From IMG/VR virus record IMGVR_UViG_3300046817_001352, positions 1-28,781 of that record: a stretch of 28,781 bases of DNA; one strand, 5' to 3'. The notes under the pieces were generated by a model that worked only from the letters and a program-made list of their open reading frames with translations, was not told the origin of the DNA and made no database searches. This stretch comes from a virus. Position numbers and translations under genes: made by a program. This document shows, in pieces, positions 28,631-28,781 of the stretch. Numbering within the stretch: position 1 is the first letter of the stretch; each line of letters opens with the position of its first letter.

Positions 28631-28780
28631 TTATTTATGTGGTTCTATCATATCTGCAATATACAACAACTTTATCTTACTGATCGGCTCCTCTTCCGCT
28701 AGGCAACGCAGTTGATATGAGATAAGACGTCCGAATTTCTTGCCGAGTCCATTTAAATCAGACTGTGACTTTCGGGCTTG
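28631..28780 (-). CDS. Partial CDS, C-terminal 49 aa of an unknown leftward gene
   Basis: This frame enters from the right edge without a start and stops with TAA at 28631-28633. The piece is basic then Leu/Glu-rich (GKKFGRLISYQLRCLAEEE, KLLYIADMIEPHK). It ends 9 bp before the holin-like start. No family recognised from the fragment. Confidence 0.5.
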   Translation of the reverse strand, partial: QARKSQSDLNGLGKKFGRLISYQLRCLAEEEPISKIKLLYIADMIEPHK

Positions 28781-28781
28781 T

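Noticed and set aside
1-28781. tRNA genes, integrase, transposase, CRISPR arrays
   Set aside because: I looked for T-loop-like GTTCGAAT-type motifs, tyrosine or serine recombinase and transposase signatures, and regularly spaced repeats, and saw none.

Overview
This window is a piece of a tailed double-stranded DNA bacteriophage genome, probably lytic. The evidence is a packaging and head module (small and large terminase, portal, start of a scaffold-like protein), a replication module (primase-polymerase/helicase, family A DNA polymerase, SNF2-type helicase, VRR-NUC nuclease) and an endolysin with a holin-like gene. I see no integrase, CI-like repressor, tRNA, CRISPR array or insertion sequence. 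The large portal (798 aa) looks more podovirus-like than siphovirus-like, but no tail genes are present, so morphotype is inference. The host cannot be named. Shine-Dalgarno (SD) sites are strong, and the palindrome GCGATCGC is modestly over-represented.

Layout. Bases 1-9969 are a leftward (minus-strand) late operon. It starts with a virion-like protein, then a DUF2829/Tad2-like Thoeris anti-defence protein, a histidine phosphatase, an exported 554-aa beta-rich protein, three mini-proteins, both terminase subunits, three small proteins, the portal, and a scaffold-like gene running off the left edge. Bases 9970-10380 are a divergent control region with a structured late leader, an operator-like palindrome, a 102-bp nested palindrome and the first copy of a 20-nt motif that recurs at three rightward operon starts. 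Bases 10381-27835 are the rightward early/replication operons: primase-helicase, a run of mini-proteins, a nucleotide-metabolism block (cytosine-C5 methyltransferase, dNMP kinase, thymidylate-synthase-fold enzyme, dCMP deaminase), PolA, VRR-NUC, a MazG-like pyrophosphohydrolase, SNF2 helicase, a possible ssDNA-binding protein, then small unknowns. Bases 27866-27891 are a hairpin between convergent transcripts, followed by leftward lysis genes (27970-28780). Late genes at both ends pointing the same way suggest one late transcription unit that continues round a circularly permuted or circularised genome.

The genes are packed, mostly with ATGA, GTGA or TAATG overlaps. Many genes shorter than 60 codons are real by this coupling and by their SD sites. 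The most interesting points are: (1) the thymidylate-synthase-like enzyme has Asp where thymidylate synthases have the Asn that reads uracil, which predicts a dCMP-acting hydroxymethylase or methylase, and it sits beside a kinase, a deaminase and a C5-methyltransferase, so the phage DNA may carry modified cytosine; (2) a Tad2-like protein lies in the late operon next to a histidine phosphatase and a secreted protein; (3) a three-copy 20-nt promoter or activator box varies only by transitions; (4) a nested palindrome lies just upstream of the primase and may be an origin.
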